A stretch of DNA of 7,075 nt from Solirubrobacteraceae bacterium (GCA_025935735.1 JAICUS010000317.1:1-7075), one strand, 5' to 3'; positions 1 to 6,805 are shown, counted from the stretch's first letter. Translations and numbers: made by a program. Notes: a model not told the origin generated them from the sequence alone.

Positions 1-870
1 CGCGCCGATCCCCCGCTCCTCGAGGTAGTCGTACCCTGCGAACAGCTCCGACAACGCTCCGAACCGGGACGGCTTGACGTTCACCGTCCTGGGCGGGAAG
101 GGCAGGTCCTCGACGTCCGTCACCGAGTGGATGATCGCGTCCCAGGTGACCCGGTCGCGGTACGGCTTCAGCACCTCGTCCGTCTCCGGCGTCAGGTTCG
201 GATCCTCCAGCCAGGCGTCGGGGAAGGTGTCGGCGACCCGCTGGTAGAGCACCGGATCGGCCGGCTGGTCGACCACCGTGCCGCGGTAGGCGCCCTTGAA
301 GTCGATCGAGTCGACCGCGCCGAGCGCGACCAGCTCGGCGATCAGCTCGTCGCTCCAGCTCGGCGTGGCGTCGAGCTTGAAGCGCAGCTCGGGGTAGCGG
401 GCGAGCCGGCCGGCGACGGGCGCGAGCGTGGGCGGCTCGCCGAGGCGCGAGGAGACGACGAACGTGACCGGCCGCGGCTCGCGCTCCAGCAGCGTGTGCA
501 GCGCCGTGCCCGCCTGGCGCAGCGCGAGGTCGAGCGCCGCCGACTCCAGGCCCCAGCGGCGGTAGCGGCGGTAGGCGTCCTGCTCGGGCGTGAACCCCGG
601 GAAGAGCTCGAGCGCGCCCAGATGGTCGGAGAACGCGCCGAAGGTCCACTCGCCGGCGAGCGCGAGCACCGGGCCGGCGGCGATCTGCGCCTCCTGGGCC
701 TCGGGCTGATACGTGACGTCCTCGCCCGCCCCCTCGTGGCCGCCGCCGTGCAGCGTGAACACCGTGCTCACGCGCTCGAAGCCCGAGGACACGGTGCGGG
801 CGAGCCGCTCCAGGCGGTAGCCCCCGATGGTCAGCGGCAGGTCGGCGATGCGCTCGTACATCGGGTGCAC
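1..870 (-). CDS. Enolase-superfamily-like protein, partial (C-terminus beyond window)
   Basis: The minus strand is open without a stop from the left edge to 870. The first ~290 residues are present; if the protein has the ~370-400 residues usual for muconate cycloisomerase-like enolases, about 100 are missing. Seen, numbered from the GTG: a capping-domain-like N-terminus, then a barrel-like series of strand ends. These are FKLDA (D167), DSIDFKG (D190), WLEDP (E222, D223) and VNVKPSRFG (K266). In the enolase superfamily, acidic residues at successive strand ends bind Mg2+, and a Lys in a 'KPSRxGG'-like strand acts in proton abstraction; the spacing here fits that order. The second ligand position reads D-F-K rather than the common E-x-P, so the substrate cannot be assigned. 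Start: GTG at 870-868 has GGGGAG six bases upstream. An in-frame ATG at 861-859 is the alternative, but its spacing to that site is 15 bases. It is divergent from the DUF2298 gene. Superfamily fairly likely, function unknown. Confidence 0.72.
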   Translation of the reverse strand, partial: MHPMYERIADLPLTIGGYRLERLARTVSSGFERVSTVFTLHGGGHEGAGEDVTYQPEAQEAQIAAGPVLALAGEWTFGAFSDHLGALELFPGFTPEQDAYRRYRRWGLESAALDLALRQAGTALHTLLEREPRPVTFVVSSRLGEPPTLAPVAGRLARYPELRFKLDATPSWSDELIAELVALGAVDSIDFKGAYRGTVVDQPADPVLYQRVADTFPDAWLEDPNLTPETDEVLKPYRDRVTWDAIIHSVTDVEDLPFPPRTVNVKPSRFGALSELFAGYDYLEERGIGA

Positions 871-872
871 CC

Positions 873-878
873 TAATCT
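873..878 (+). promoter_or_regulatory. Possible -10 element (TAATCT) of the DUF2298 gene
   Basis: TAATCT fits the TAnnnT pattern of a sigma-70-type -10 box and ends 10 bases before the ATG at 889. A transcript starting about 6-8 bases downstream of it would begin at or within a few bases of the start codon. The bases between (CCCCGCCCGC) contain no purine-rich ribosome site, which fits a leaderless message. No good -35 hexamer is visible about 17 bases upstream; that DNA is inside the divergent gene. The same ten bases CCCTAATCTC recur at 3119-3128 before efeUO. Inference only. Confidence 0.35.
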
Positions 879-882
879 CCCC
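877..882 (-). promoter_or_regulatory. Ribosome binding site favouring the GTG start of the enolase-like gene
   Basis: On the minus strand GGGGAG lies six bases before GTG (870-868) and fifteen before the in-frame ATG (861-859). The spacing decides for the GTG, making the protein three residues longer than from the ATG. It lies inside the 18-bp gap between the divergent genes. Confidence 0.5.
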
Positions 883-888
883 GCCCGC

Positions 889-3108
889 ATGGTCGCGGCG
901 CTGGGACTGTTCGCGCTGGTCGAGGTCGTCGGGCTGCTCGCGGCCCCGGTCGCCGCGCTGCTGTTCGGCCGCCTGCCCGGCGCCGGGCTCGGGTTCTCGA
1001 AGATCCTCGGGCTGCTGCTGGCCACCTGGTTGATCTGGATGGCCGCCTCGCTGCACGTCGCCGCCTACGGCGTGCCGCTCATCATCGGCGTGCTGGTCGT
1101 GCTGGCGCTCGCCGGGCTGCTGAGCCTCGGCCGCCTGCGCGGGCTGGGGCGGCGCCTGGCGGAGGCGGGGGAGGGGCGGCGGGCGACCCGGCTGGCCCGG
1201 CTCGCGCTGCCGCCCGATGACACCGTGCGCCGCCGGCTCTTCCTGGGCGGCGAGGCCGTGTTCGCGGTCGCCTACGTGCTCGGCGTGCTGCTCGCGTCCT
1301 ACGCGCCGGACGTGTGGAACACCGAGAAGCCGATGGACATGAGCTTCATCACGGCGATCAACGCGTCGGCCCACTTCCCACCGCACGACCCGTGGATGAG
1401 CGGCGAGACGCTCAACTACTACTACCTCGGCCACGTGGCGCTGGCCTGGCCGATCCGGCTGCTGCAGCTGCGCCCGGACACCGGCTACCTGCTCTGCTGG
1501 GGCCTGGTCCTCGCGCTGACGGCGACCGCGGCCTACGCGTTCGCCGGCACGCTGTGGGCGGCCGCCCGCAACGTGCTGGGCGAGCGGGCGCCGCGCGGCG
1601 GGCCCGTCCTGGCCGGGCTGATGGCGGTCGGGCTGGTGGTCGTGCTGGGCAACCTGGCCGGCGTGCGGACCTGGCTGCACGCCGCCAACCCGCCGCACGA
1701 CTACGCCTGGTTCGACCCCTCGCGGGTCATCCCGGACACGATCAACGAGTTCCCGGCGTTCTCGTTCATCCTCGGCGACCTGCACGCGCACGTGCTGGCG
1801 CTGCCGTTCACGATCCTCGCGCTGGCCTTCGCTTTGCAGGTCGTGCTCGCGGGGCCGCGCGGGAACGTGGTCTGGCGCTCGGTGGCGGAGGCGCTGGCCG
1901 CGGGGATCGCCATCGGGGCGCTGTACGCGATCAACGCCTGGTCGTACCCGGTGGCCGCCGGGATGCTGGTGGCGGCCGTGATCGTCTGGTGCTATGACCC
2001 GGCGAGCCGCGGCCGGCGCGGCTACGCGGCGGTCTGGGTCGTGCTGGTGCTGCTCGCCAGCGTCGTGTTCGTGCTCCCGTTCCTGCTGAACTTCACCGCG
2101 GAGGAGCACGGCGTCGGCGTCGTCCACACGCGCCGGCCGTTCACGAAGTGGGTGGGCGACATGCTGCTCATCTACGGCGTCCTGCTGTGGCCGGTGATCG
2201 CCGCATTCGCGCGGCGCCTGATCGGCCTTGCCCACCTGTGGCGCTGGGTCGGCTGGGGCCTGGTGACGCTGATCGTGGCCGGGACGCTGCTGGCGGCCGG
2301 GCACCTGACCGGCGCGCTGGTGCTCGCCGTGGGCGTCGGCGCCGGGGTGACGGCGGCGCTCGCGCCCGCGCTGTCGGCACCCGAGCGCTTCCTCTGGGTG
2401 CTGATCGCCGGCGGCCTGGTGCTGCTGCTGATCCCGGAGGTCCTCTATCTGCGCGACGCGTTCGACGGCTCGGCGCTGTTCCGCATGAACACGGTGTTCA
2501 AGGCCGGCTACCAGGCCTACCTGCTGCTCGGCCTGGCCGCGGCCTGCGCGCTGCCCTGGGCCGCCGTGTGGCTGCCCCGCCGCGCCTGGCAGGCGTGGGC
2601 GACGGTGGCCTCGGTGCTGCTGCTGCTCGGGCTCGTCTATCCCTACGCGGGCAGCTACGCCCGCACGAACGGGTTCGCCGACGCACCGTCGCTCGACGGC
2701 CTGAAGTGGCTGACGGTCCGCTCGCCCGGCGACCCCGGCGCGATGGCCTGGATCCGCGCCAATACGCCTGGCGACGCCGTGGTGCTCGAGGCGTTCGGCG
2801 ACGACTACTCGGCGTTCGGGCACGGGCGAATCTCCACGTTCACGGGCCGCCCGACGGTCATCGGCTGGGCCGGGCACGAGCTCCAATGGGCGCACGACCC
2901 CGACGGCCGCGGCAACGACGTCAAGACGATGTACACGGCCACCACCGCCGCCGAGGCGCGCCCGCTGCTCAGCCGCTACGGCGTCCGCTATGTCGTGGTC
3001 GGGCCGATCGAGGAGACGACCTACGGCGACGCCGGGAACGCCAAGTGGGAGCAGCTCGGCCGCCGGGTATATTCGCGCCAGGGCACGACGGTCTGGCGGC
3101 TGAACTGA
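889..3108 (+). CDS. DUF2298 (YYY-domain) polytopic membrane protein, GT-C glycosyltransferase-like
   Basis: A 739-residue integral membrane protein with at least a dozen hydrophobic segments, starting at residue 1 (for example about 1-22, 31-50 and 58-75). It carries the hallmarks of the DUF2298/Chlor_Arch_YYY family. These are TEKPMD (145-150), the name-giving triple tyrosine in LNYYYLGH (175-182), NEFPAFSFILGDLHAH (286-301), and a C-terminal soluble part with RISTFTGRPTVIGWAGHE (647-664). The Asp-rich and His-rich loops resemble GT-C fold, lipid-phosphosugar-dependent glycosyltransferases, so a role in envelope glycan or glycolipid assembly is possible; no member's substrate is known to me. 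Start: the reading frame stays open for 254 codons upstream, but that part is Arg-rich and antisense to the enolase-like gene. ATG 889 gives a protein beginning directly with the first membrane helix. There is no ribosome site, so translation may be leaderless. The stop is two bases before the efe operator. Confidence 0.85.
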   Translation: MVAALGLFALVEVVGLLAAPVAALLFGRLPGAGLGFSKILGLLLATWLIWMAASLHVAAYGVPLIIGVLVVLALAGLLSLGRLRGLGRRLAEAGEGRRATRLARLALPPDDTVRRRLFLGGEAVFAVAYVLGVLLASYAPDVWNTEKPMDMSFITAINASAHFPPHDPWMSGETLNYYYLGHVALAWPIRLLQLRPDTGYLLCWGLVLALTATAAYAFAGTLWAAARNVLGERAPRGGPVLAGLMAVGLVVVLGNLAGVRTWLHAANPPHDYAWFDPSRVIPDTINEFPAFSFILGDLHAHVLALPFTILALAFALQVVLAGPRGNVVWRSVAEALAAGIAIGALYAINAWSYPVAAGMLVAAVIVWCYDPASRGRRGYAAVWVVLVLLASVVFVLPFLLNFTAEEHGVGVVHTRRPFTKWVGDMLLIYGVLLWPVIAAFARRLIGLAHLWRWVGWGLVTLIVAGTLLAAGHLTGALVLAVGVGAGVTAALAPALSAPERFLWVLIAGGLVLLLIPEVLYLRDAFDGSALFRMNTVFKAGYQAYLLLGLAAACALPWAAVWLPRRAWQAWATVASVLLLLGLVYPYAGSYARTNGFADAPSLDGLKWLTVRSPGDPGAMAWIRANTPGDAVVLEAFGDDYSAFGHGRISTFTGRPTVIGWAGHELQWAHDPDGRGNDVKTMYTATTAAEARPLLSRYGVRYVVVGPIEETTYGDAGNAKWEQLGRRVYSRQGTTVWRLN

Positions 3109-3110
3109 GG

Positions 3111-3144
3111 TTAGGTGGCCCTAATCTCTGTTAGGGTCACCTAA
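3111..3144. promoter_or_regulatory. Palindromic iron-box-like operator (DtxR/IdeR type) of the efe operon
   Basis: Two 14-bp boxes, TTAGGTGGCCCTAA (3111-3124) and TTAGGGTCACCTAA (3131-3144), are inverted copies of each other with one mismatch, separated by TCTCTG. Four pentamers alternate as TTAGG-N4-CCTAA-N6-TTAGG-N4-CCTAA, with equivalent pentamers 20 bp apart, two helical turns. Against the DtxR/IdeR consensus TTAGGTTAGSCTAACCTAA (from memory), the left box matches 13 of 19 positions and the right box, read on the minus strand, 14 of 19. Actinobacterial iron-uptake genes are commonly repressed by such Fe2+-loaded regulators. It lies between the DUF2298 stop and the efeUO ATG and covers the likely -10 region, so a bound repressor would block transcription. 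The regulator is inferred, and the site spacing differs from the classical 19-bp box. Confidence 0.7.
3122..3127 (+). promoter_or_regulatory. Possible -10 element (TAATCT) of the efeUO-efeB operon
   Basis: TAATCT lies inside the operator, 20 bases before the ATG at 3148. A weak -35-like CTGAAC sits at 3100-3105 with a 16-base spacer, overlapping the end of the upstream gene. A start about seven bases downstream would leave a leader of roughly 14 bases with only AGGG (3133-3136), 11 bases from the ATG, as a poor ribosome site. Prediction from motif resemblance only. Confidence 0.35.
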
Positions 3145-3147
3145 GCC

Positions 3148-5085
3148 ATGCTGCCGACGTTCGTCATCGGCCTCCGCGAAGGCGTCGAGGCCTCGCTGAT
3201 CGTGGGGATCATCGCCGCCTTCCTGCGCCAGGAGGGCCGCCGCGACGCGCTGCGCTGGATGTGGCTGGGCGTCATCGCCGCCCTGGCCATCTGCGCCGCG
3301 GTGGGCATCGGGCTGCAGGTCCTCAACGCCGACCTCCCGCAGCGCGAGCAGGAGGGACTCGAGACCGTGGTCGCGCTCGTAGCCGTAGGGATGGTCACGT
3401 GGATGATCCTGTGGATGCGCAAGCACGCCCGGGGGATGGCCGGAGAGCTGCGCGAGAGCACGCGGGCCGCGCTGGCCCAGGGCTCGGTGGGCGCGCTCGT
3501 CGGTATGGCGTTCTTCGCGGTCATCCGCGAGGGGCTGGAGACCGCGGTGTTCCTGCTCGCCGCCTTCCAGAGCTCGACCAACGCCACCGCCGCCGGCTTC
3601 GGCGCGCTGCTCGGCGTGCTCGCCGCGGTGGCGATCGGTGCCGGCATCTACCGCGGCGGCGTCAAGATCAACCTGGCGCGGTTCTTCCGGGTCACCGGGT
3701 TCGTGCTCGTGCTGGTGGCGGCCGGCCTGGTCGCCTCGGCGGCGCACACCGCGCACGAGGCCGGCTGGCTCAACATCGGCCAGGCGCAGGCCGTGGACCT
3801 CAGCTGGCTCGTGGTGCCGGGCACCTGGACGGCGTCGCTGCTCACCGGCATGCTGGGCCTGCAGCCGCAGCCGGCCGTCATCGAGGTCGTCGCCTACCTC
3901 GTCTACCTCGTGCCGATGGCGCTGTTCGTGCTCTGGCCGCAGCGCCCGCGGCGGCTGGCGAGCGCGGCCGCCGTCCGCTCGGCCGGCACCGTCTCGGCGC
4001 TGCTGCTGCTCGTGCTGTTCCTCGCCGGCTGCGGCTCCTCCTCGTCGTCGTCGTCCGGCGCCGCGAGCGTGAAGGTGCAGCTCACCGACGCCGGCTGCTC
4101 ACCCGCGCAGCTGAAGCTGGACGCCGGCCCGACCACCTTCTCGATCTCGAACGCCGGCACCGCGAAGGTCAGCGAGTTCGAGGTCCTGGACGGCGACCGC
4201 ATCCTGGGGGAGAAGGAGAACCTCGCGCCCGGCCTGTCCGGCGACTTCACGCTGAATCTCAAGCCCGGCCGCTACGCCATCAGCTGCCCCGGCGGCACGA
4301 GCAGCGCCACCGGGGCGCTGGTCGTCGGCGGCACGGCGACCGCGGGCGCCGCGAGCCCCCGGCTCGATGCCGCCACCGCCTCCTACCGCAGCTACGTGGA
4401 GTCGCAGGCGGAGAAGCTCGTGGCGCGCACGCGGGTGTTCGCCGCCGCCGTCAAGGCGGGCGACGTGGCGAAGGCCAAGTCGCTGTTCGCGGCCACGCGG
4501 GCGCCGTACGAGACGATCGAGCCGGTGGCCGAGAGCTTCGGCGGGCTGGACCCGGCGATCGACGCGCGGGTCAACGACGTGGCCAAGGGCGACGAGTGGA
4601 CCGGCTTCCACCGGATCGAGAAGGCGCTGTGGCAGGACGGCAGCACGAAGGGGATGGGCCCGGTGGCGGACAAGCTCGTGGCCGACGTGCAGCGGCTGGA
4701 GGACAAGGTCGAGGGGCTCACGTATGCGCCGGAGGAGCTGACCAACGGCGCCAACGGCCTGCTCGACGAGGTGTCCGCGTCGAAGATCACCGGCGAGGAG
4801 GACCGCTACTCGCACACCGACCTGTCGGACTTCGAGGCCAACGTCGACGGCTCGCAGACCACGTTCGGGCTGCTCGCGCCGGCGCTGCGCGCTCGCGACA
4901 AGGCGCTGGCCGAGCGGATCTCGCACCGCTTCGACGCGGTGAGCGCGGCGCTGGACTCGCTCAAGCGCGACGGCGGCTTCCCCAGCTACGACACGGTCGG
5001 CACCGCGCAGCGCCGGCAGCTCAGCCAGCTCGTGGACGCGCTCGCCGAGCCGATGTCCCAGGTGGCGGCCAAGCTGCAGGGCTGA
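3148..5085 (+). CDS. efeUO: EfeU-EfeO fusion: FTR1 iron permease joined to cupredoxin/M75 iron-binding protein
   Basis: A 645-residue chain containing two normally separate partners of the EfeUOB iron transporter. Residues 1-265 are an FTR1/EfeU permease with both iron-handling motifs, REGVE (10-14) and REGLE (127-131), and about seven membrane helices. A basic stretch (R266-R269, R277), a hydrophobic segment (about 281-293) and the lipobox LAGC (292-295) follow, then seven serines (297-303). Residues 305-395 are the EfeO cupredoxin domain, with C317, E343/E345 and C380 as likely metal ligands. Residues 406-640 are the M75/imelysin-like domain with HxxE (H488-E491) in GFHRIEK. By family knowledge EfeO binds iron outside the membrane and EfeU transports it. 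The internal segment would put EfeO outside, as required. Between the domains there is no stop, and no in-frame ATG/GTG/TTG after V261 close to the lipoprotein signal, so a true fusion is favoured; internal starts at M257 or V261 are the alternative. It overlaps efeB by one base. Confidence 0.9.
   Translation: MLPTFVIGLREGVEASLIVGIIAAFLRQEGRRDALRWMWLGVIAALAICAAVGIGLQVLNADLPQREQEGLETVVALVAVGMVTWMILWMRKHARGMAGELRESTRAALAQGSVGALVGMAFFAVIREGLETAVFLLAAFQSSTNATAAGFGALLGVLAAVAIGAGIYRGGVKINLARFFRVTGFVLVLVAAGLVASAAHTAHEAGWLNIGQAQAVDLSWLVVPGTWTASLLTGMLGLQPQPAVIEVVAYLVYLVPMALFVLWPQRPRRLASAAAVRSAGTVSALLLLVLFLAGCGSSSSSSSGAASVKVQLTDAGCSPAQLKLDAGPTTFSISNAGTAKVSEFEVLDGDRILGEKENLAPGLSGDFTLNLKPGRYAISCPGGTSSATGALVVGGTATAGAASPRLDAATASYRSYVESQAEKLVARTRVFAAAVKAGDVAKAKSLFAATRAPYETIEPVAESFGGLDPAIDARVNDVAKGDEWTGFHRIEKALWQDGSTKGMGPVADKLVADVQRLEDKVEGLTYAPEELTNGANGLLDEVSASKITGEEDRYSHTDLSDFEANVDGSQTTFGLLAPALRARDKALAERISHRFDAVSAALDSLKRDGGFPSYDTVGTAQRRQLSQLVDALAEPMSQVAAKLQG
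4036..4056 (+). repeat. Serine-codon run (TCC/TCG) just after the lipobox cysteine
   Basis: Seven consecutive Ser codons, including four TCG in tandem, encode S297-S303 directly after C295-G296. Small, Ser-rich linkers after the lipidated Cys are common in actinobacterial lipoproteins, which supports reading C295 as a lipoprotein attachment site. A short triplet run such as this may vary in length between strains without breaking the frame. Confidence 0.6.
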
Positions 5086-6281
5086 TGCGGGTCAGCCGGC
5101 GAGGGTTCCTCGGCCTCGCCGCCGCGGCCGGCGCGGGGGCCGCCGCGGGCGTGGCCACGGGCGCCTCCGACGGCGACGCGACCGAGTCCGGCGACGTCGT
5201 CCCGTTCTACGGCGAGCGCCAGGCCGGGATCGTCACCCCGGCGCAGGACCGCCTGCACATGGCGGCGTTCGACGTCTCGCCCGGCGTCTCGCGGGACGAG
5301 CTGCGCGACCTGCTGCGCGACTGGACGGCCGCGGCGTCGCGGATGACCGCCGGGCGGCTGGTGGGCGCGGTGGCGGACCCGCTCGCGCCGCCGCTCGACA
5401 CGGGCGAGGCGGAGGGCCTGCCGCCCGCGCGGCTCACGGTCACGTTCGGCTTCGGCCCGGGGCTGTTCGACGAGCGCTTCGGGCTGGCGGGCGCGCGGCC
5501 CGCGGCGCTGCGCGAGCTCGAGCCGCTGCCGGGCGACGAGCTCGACCCCGACCGCTCCGGCGGCGACCTGTGCGTGCAGGCGTGCGCCGACGACCCGCAG
5601 GTGGTCTTCCACGCGGTGCGCAACCTGGCGCGGATCGGCCGCGGCGTGGTGACCATGCGCTGGTCGCAGCTCGGCTTCGGCCGGACCTCCCGGACCACCG
5701 CCGCCCAGGCCACGCCACGCAACCTGATGGGGTTCAAGGACGGCACGAACAACCTCACCGCCGAGGACGGCGCGCGGCTGCGCGAGCACGTCTGGGTGGG
5801 CGGCGAGGCCCCGGCCTGGCTGCGCGGCGGCACCTACATGGTGGCCCGGCGCATCCGCATGCTGATCGAGGTCTGGGACCGTGCCTCGCTGACCGACCAG
5901 GAGGAGACGATCGGCCGGGTGAAGGCGTCGGGCGCGCCGCTGGGCGGCCGCCTCGAGCACGACCCCGTGCGCCCGGCGGCGCTGCCGCCGGACTCCCACG
6001 TGCGGCTGGCACGGCCGGCGTCCAACGGCGGCGCCGCGCTGCTGCGCCGCGGCTACTCGTTCACCGACGGCTTCGACAACGAGCTCGGCCAGCTCGACGC
6101 GGGCCTGTTCTTCATCGCCTTCCAGCGCGACCCGCACCGCCAGTTCGCGGCGATCCAGCGCCGGCTGGGCCGCGCGGACAAGCTCAACGAGTACATCAAG
6201 CACACCGGCAGCGCGCTGTTCGCCATCCCGCCGGGCGTCCGCTCCGGCGGCTCGGCCGGCGACGGTCTGTTCAGCGCCTGA
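5085..6281 (+). CDS. efeB: EfeB: Tat-exported DyP-type haem peroxidase
   Basis: A 398-residue protein, close to the usual EfeB/DyP length. The N-terminus is a twin-arginine signal, SRRGFLGL (4-11), followed by an Ala/Gly-rich stretch to about A27, where cleavage is plausible; the haem enzyme is thus folded inside and exported. DyP hallmarks are present: the GFKDG motif (216-220) with catalytic D219, the proximal haem ligand H305 in DSHVRLA, and the probable distal Arg R321 in LLRRGYSF. In the family EfeB is the periplasmic or exported haem-peroxidase partner of EfeUO; both ferrous-iron oxidation and iron release from haem have been proposed. Start: ATG 5085 overlaps the efeUO stop (TGATG), with AGGG (5078-5081) three bases upstream, so translational coupling is likely. 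The frame is open far upstream, but that portion is an Arg-rich shadow of efeUO and lacks the Tat signal at its start. Confidence 0.93.
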   Translation: MRVSRRGFLGLAAAAGAGAAAGVATGASDGDATESGDVVPFYGERQAGIVTPAQDRLHMAAFDVSPGVSRDELRDLLRDWTAAASRMTAGRLVGAVADPLAPPLDTGEAEGLPPARLTVTFGFGPGLFDERFGLAGARPAALRELEPLPGDELDPDRSGGDLCVQACADDPQVVFHAVRNLARIGRGVVTMRWSQLGFGRTSRTTAAQATPRNLMGFKDGTNNLTAEDGARLREHVWVGGEAPAWLRGGTYMVARRIRMLIEVWDRASLTDQEETIGRVKASGAPLGGRLEHDPVRPAALPPDSHVRLARPASNGGAALLRRGYSFTDGFDNELGQLDAGLFFIAFQRDPHRQFAAIQRRLGRADKLNEYIKHTGSALFAIPPGVRSGGSAGDGLFSA

Positions 6282-6293
6282 AGCGCGCCGCGT

Positions 6294-6299
6294 AAGGTG
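6294..6299 (+). promoter_or_regulatory. Ribosome binding site of the VOC gene
   Basis: AAGGTG lies five bases before the ATG at 6305, inside the 23-bp gap after efeB. It supports that start and means the gene is translated independently even if carried on the efe transcript. No separate promoter is obvious in the gap. Confidence 0.6.
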
Positions 6300-6304
6300 C
6301 GGGC

Positions 6305-6736
6305 ATGCACGTGACCCCGCACATCGTCGTCCGCGGCGCGGCCGAGGCGGCCGCCTTCTACGAGCGGGCCTTCGGCGCGCAGGAGCGCAGCCGCGTCCCG
6401 GTCCCCGGCGACCGGATCATGTCCCTCGAGCTGGCGATCGGCGACTCGACGGTGATGCTGGCCGACGAGTTCCCGGAGATGGGCGTCGTCTCGCCGCTGA
6501 CGGTGGGCGGGACCGCGACCGTGCTGCAGATCGACACCGACGACGTCGACGCGCTGTGGGAGCGGGCGGTCGCGGCGGGCGCCGAGGTCCTGCACGCGCC
6601 GGCGGACGGCTTCTGGGGCGAGCGCCACGGGCAGCTGCTCGACCCGTACGGCCACAAGTGGGGGCTCGCCCAGCGCATCCGCGACGTGCCGCACGACGAG
6701 ATCGTGGCCGCGGCGGCCAAGCTGTTCGGGGGGTGA
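6305..6736 (+). CDS. VOC-superfamily (PhnB/glyoxalase-like) protein
   Basis: A 143-residue protein with the paired beta-alpha-beta-beta-beta layout of vicinal oxygen chelate proteins. The first module begins VTPHIVVRGAAEAAAFYERAFGA (3-25). The second ends with FWGER (103-107) and DPYGHKWGLA (113-122), the pattern of the PhnB-like branch. That branch includes proteins with no settled function, often named glyoxalase/bleomycin-resistance-like. H6 could match the first-strand metal ligand, but I cannot identify a full set of four metal ligands, so catalytic activity is uncertain. It lies 23 bp after efeB on the same strand and may be co-transcribed with the iron operon, although nothing in it points to iron handling. 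Start chosen by the AAGGTG site. Family assignment is firm, function is not. Confidence 0.85.
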   Translation: MHVTPHIVVRGAAEAAAFYERAFGAQERSRVPVPGDRIMSLELAIGDSTVMLADEFPEMGVVSPLTVGGTATVLQIDTDDVDALWERAVAAGAEVLHAPADGFWGERHGQLLDPYGHKWGLAQRIRDVPHDEIVAAAAKLFGG

Positions 6737-6742
6737 AGCGCC

Positions 6743-6758
6743 TTGCCGGGACCGGCGA
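6743..6758 (+). terminator. Weak hairpin after the VOC gene, possible transcription end
   Basis: TTGCCG and CGGCGA can pair (six pairs, one G-U) around a GGAC loop, seven bases after the VOC stop. There is no T-run behind it, so it is not a classical intrinsic terminator. High-GC actinobacteria do use U-poor hairpins, so it remains only a candidate for the end of the efe transcript. Confidence 0.25.
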
Positions 6759-6805
6759 ACTGCGGCTGGGTGGGGAGGAGGTCGCCCTTGGGACGCCGTG
6801 AGATT

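Noticed and set aside
127..888. A 254-codon N-terminal extension of the DUF2298 protein
   Set aside because: It is Arg-rich, lacks family motifs and is exactly antisense to the enolase-like gene, whose own frame shows strand-end motifs. High GC keeps the antisense frame open by chance.
3121..3756. Minus-strand frame of 211 codons over the start of efeUO
   Set aside because: It is antisense to the FTR1 domain, and its sequence is charged low-complexity with no motif.
3261..5084. Upstream extension of EfeB in its open frame
   Set aside because: The translation is low-complexity Arg/Ala/Gly sequence overlapping efeUO in another frame. The real protein starts at the Tat signal at 5085.
4986..6203. 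Long minus-strand frame of 405 codons
   Set aside because: It is the antisense shadow of efeB, rich in Arg, Ala and Gln, with no recognisable domain; the plus strand has all DyP motifs.
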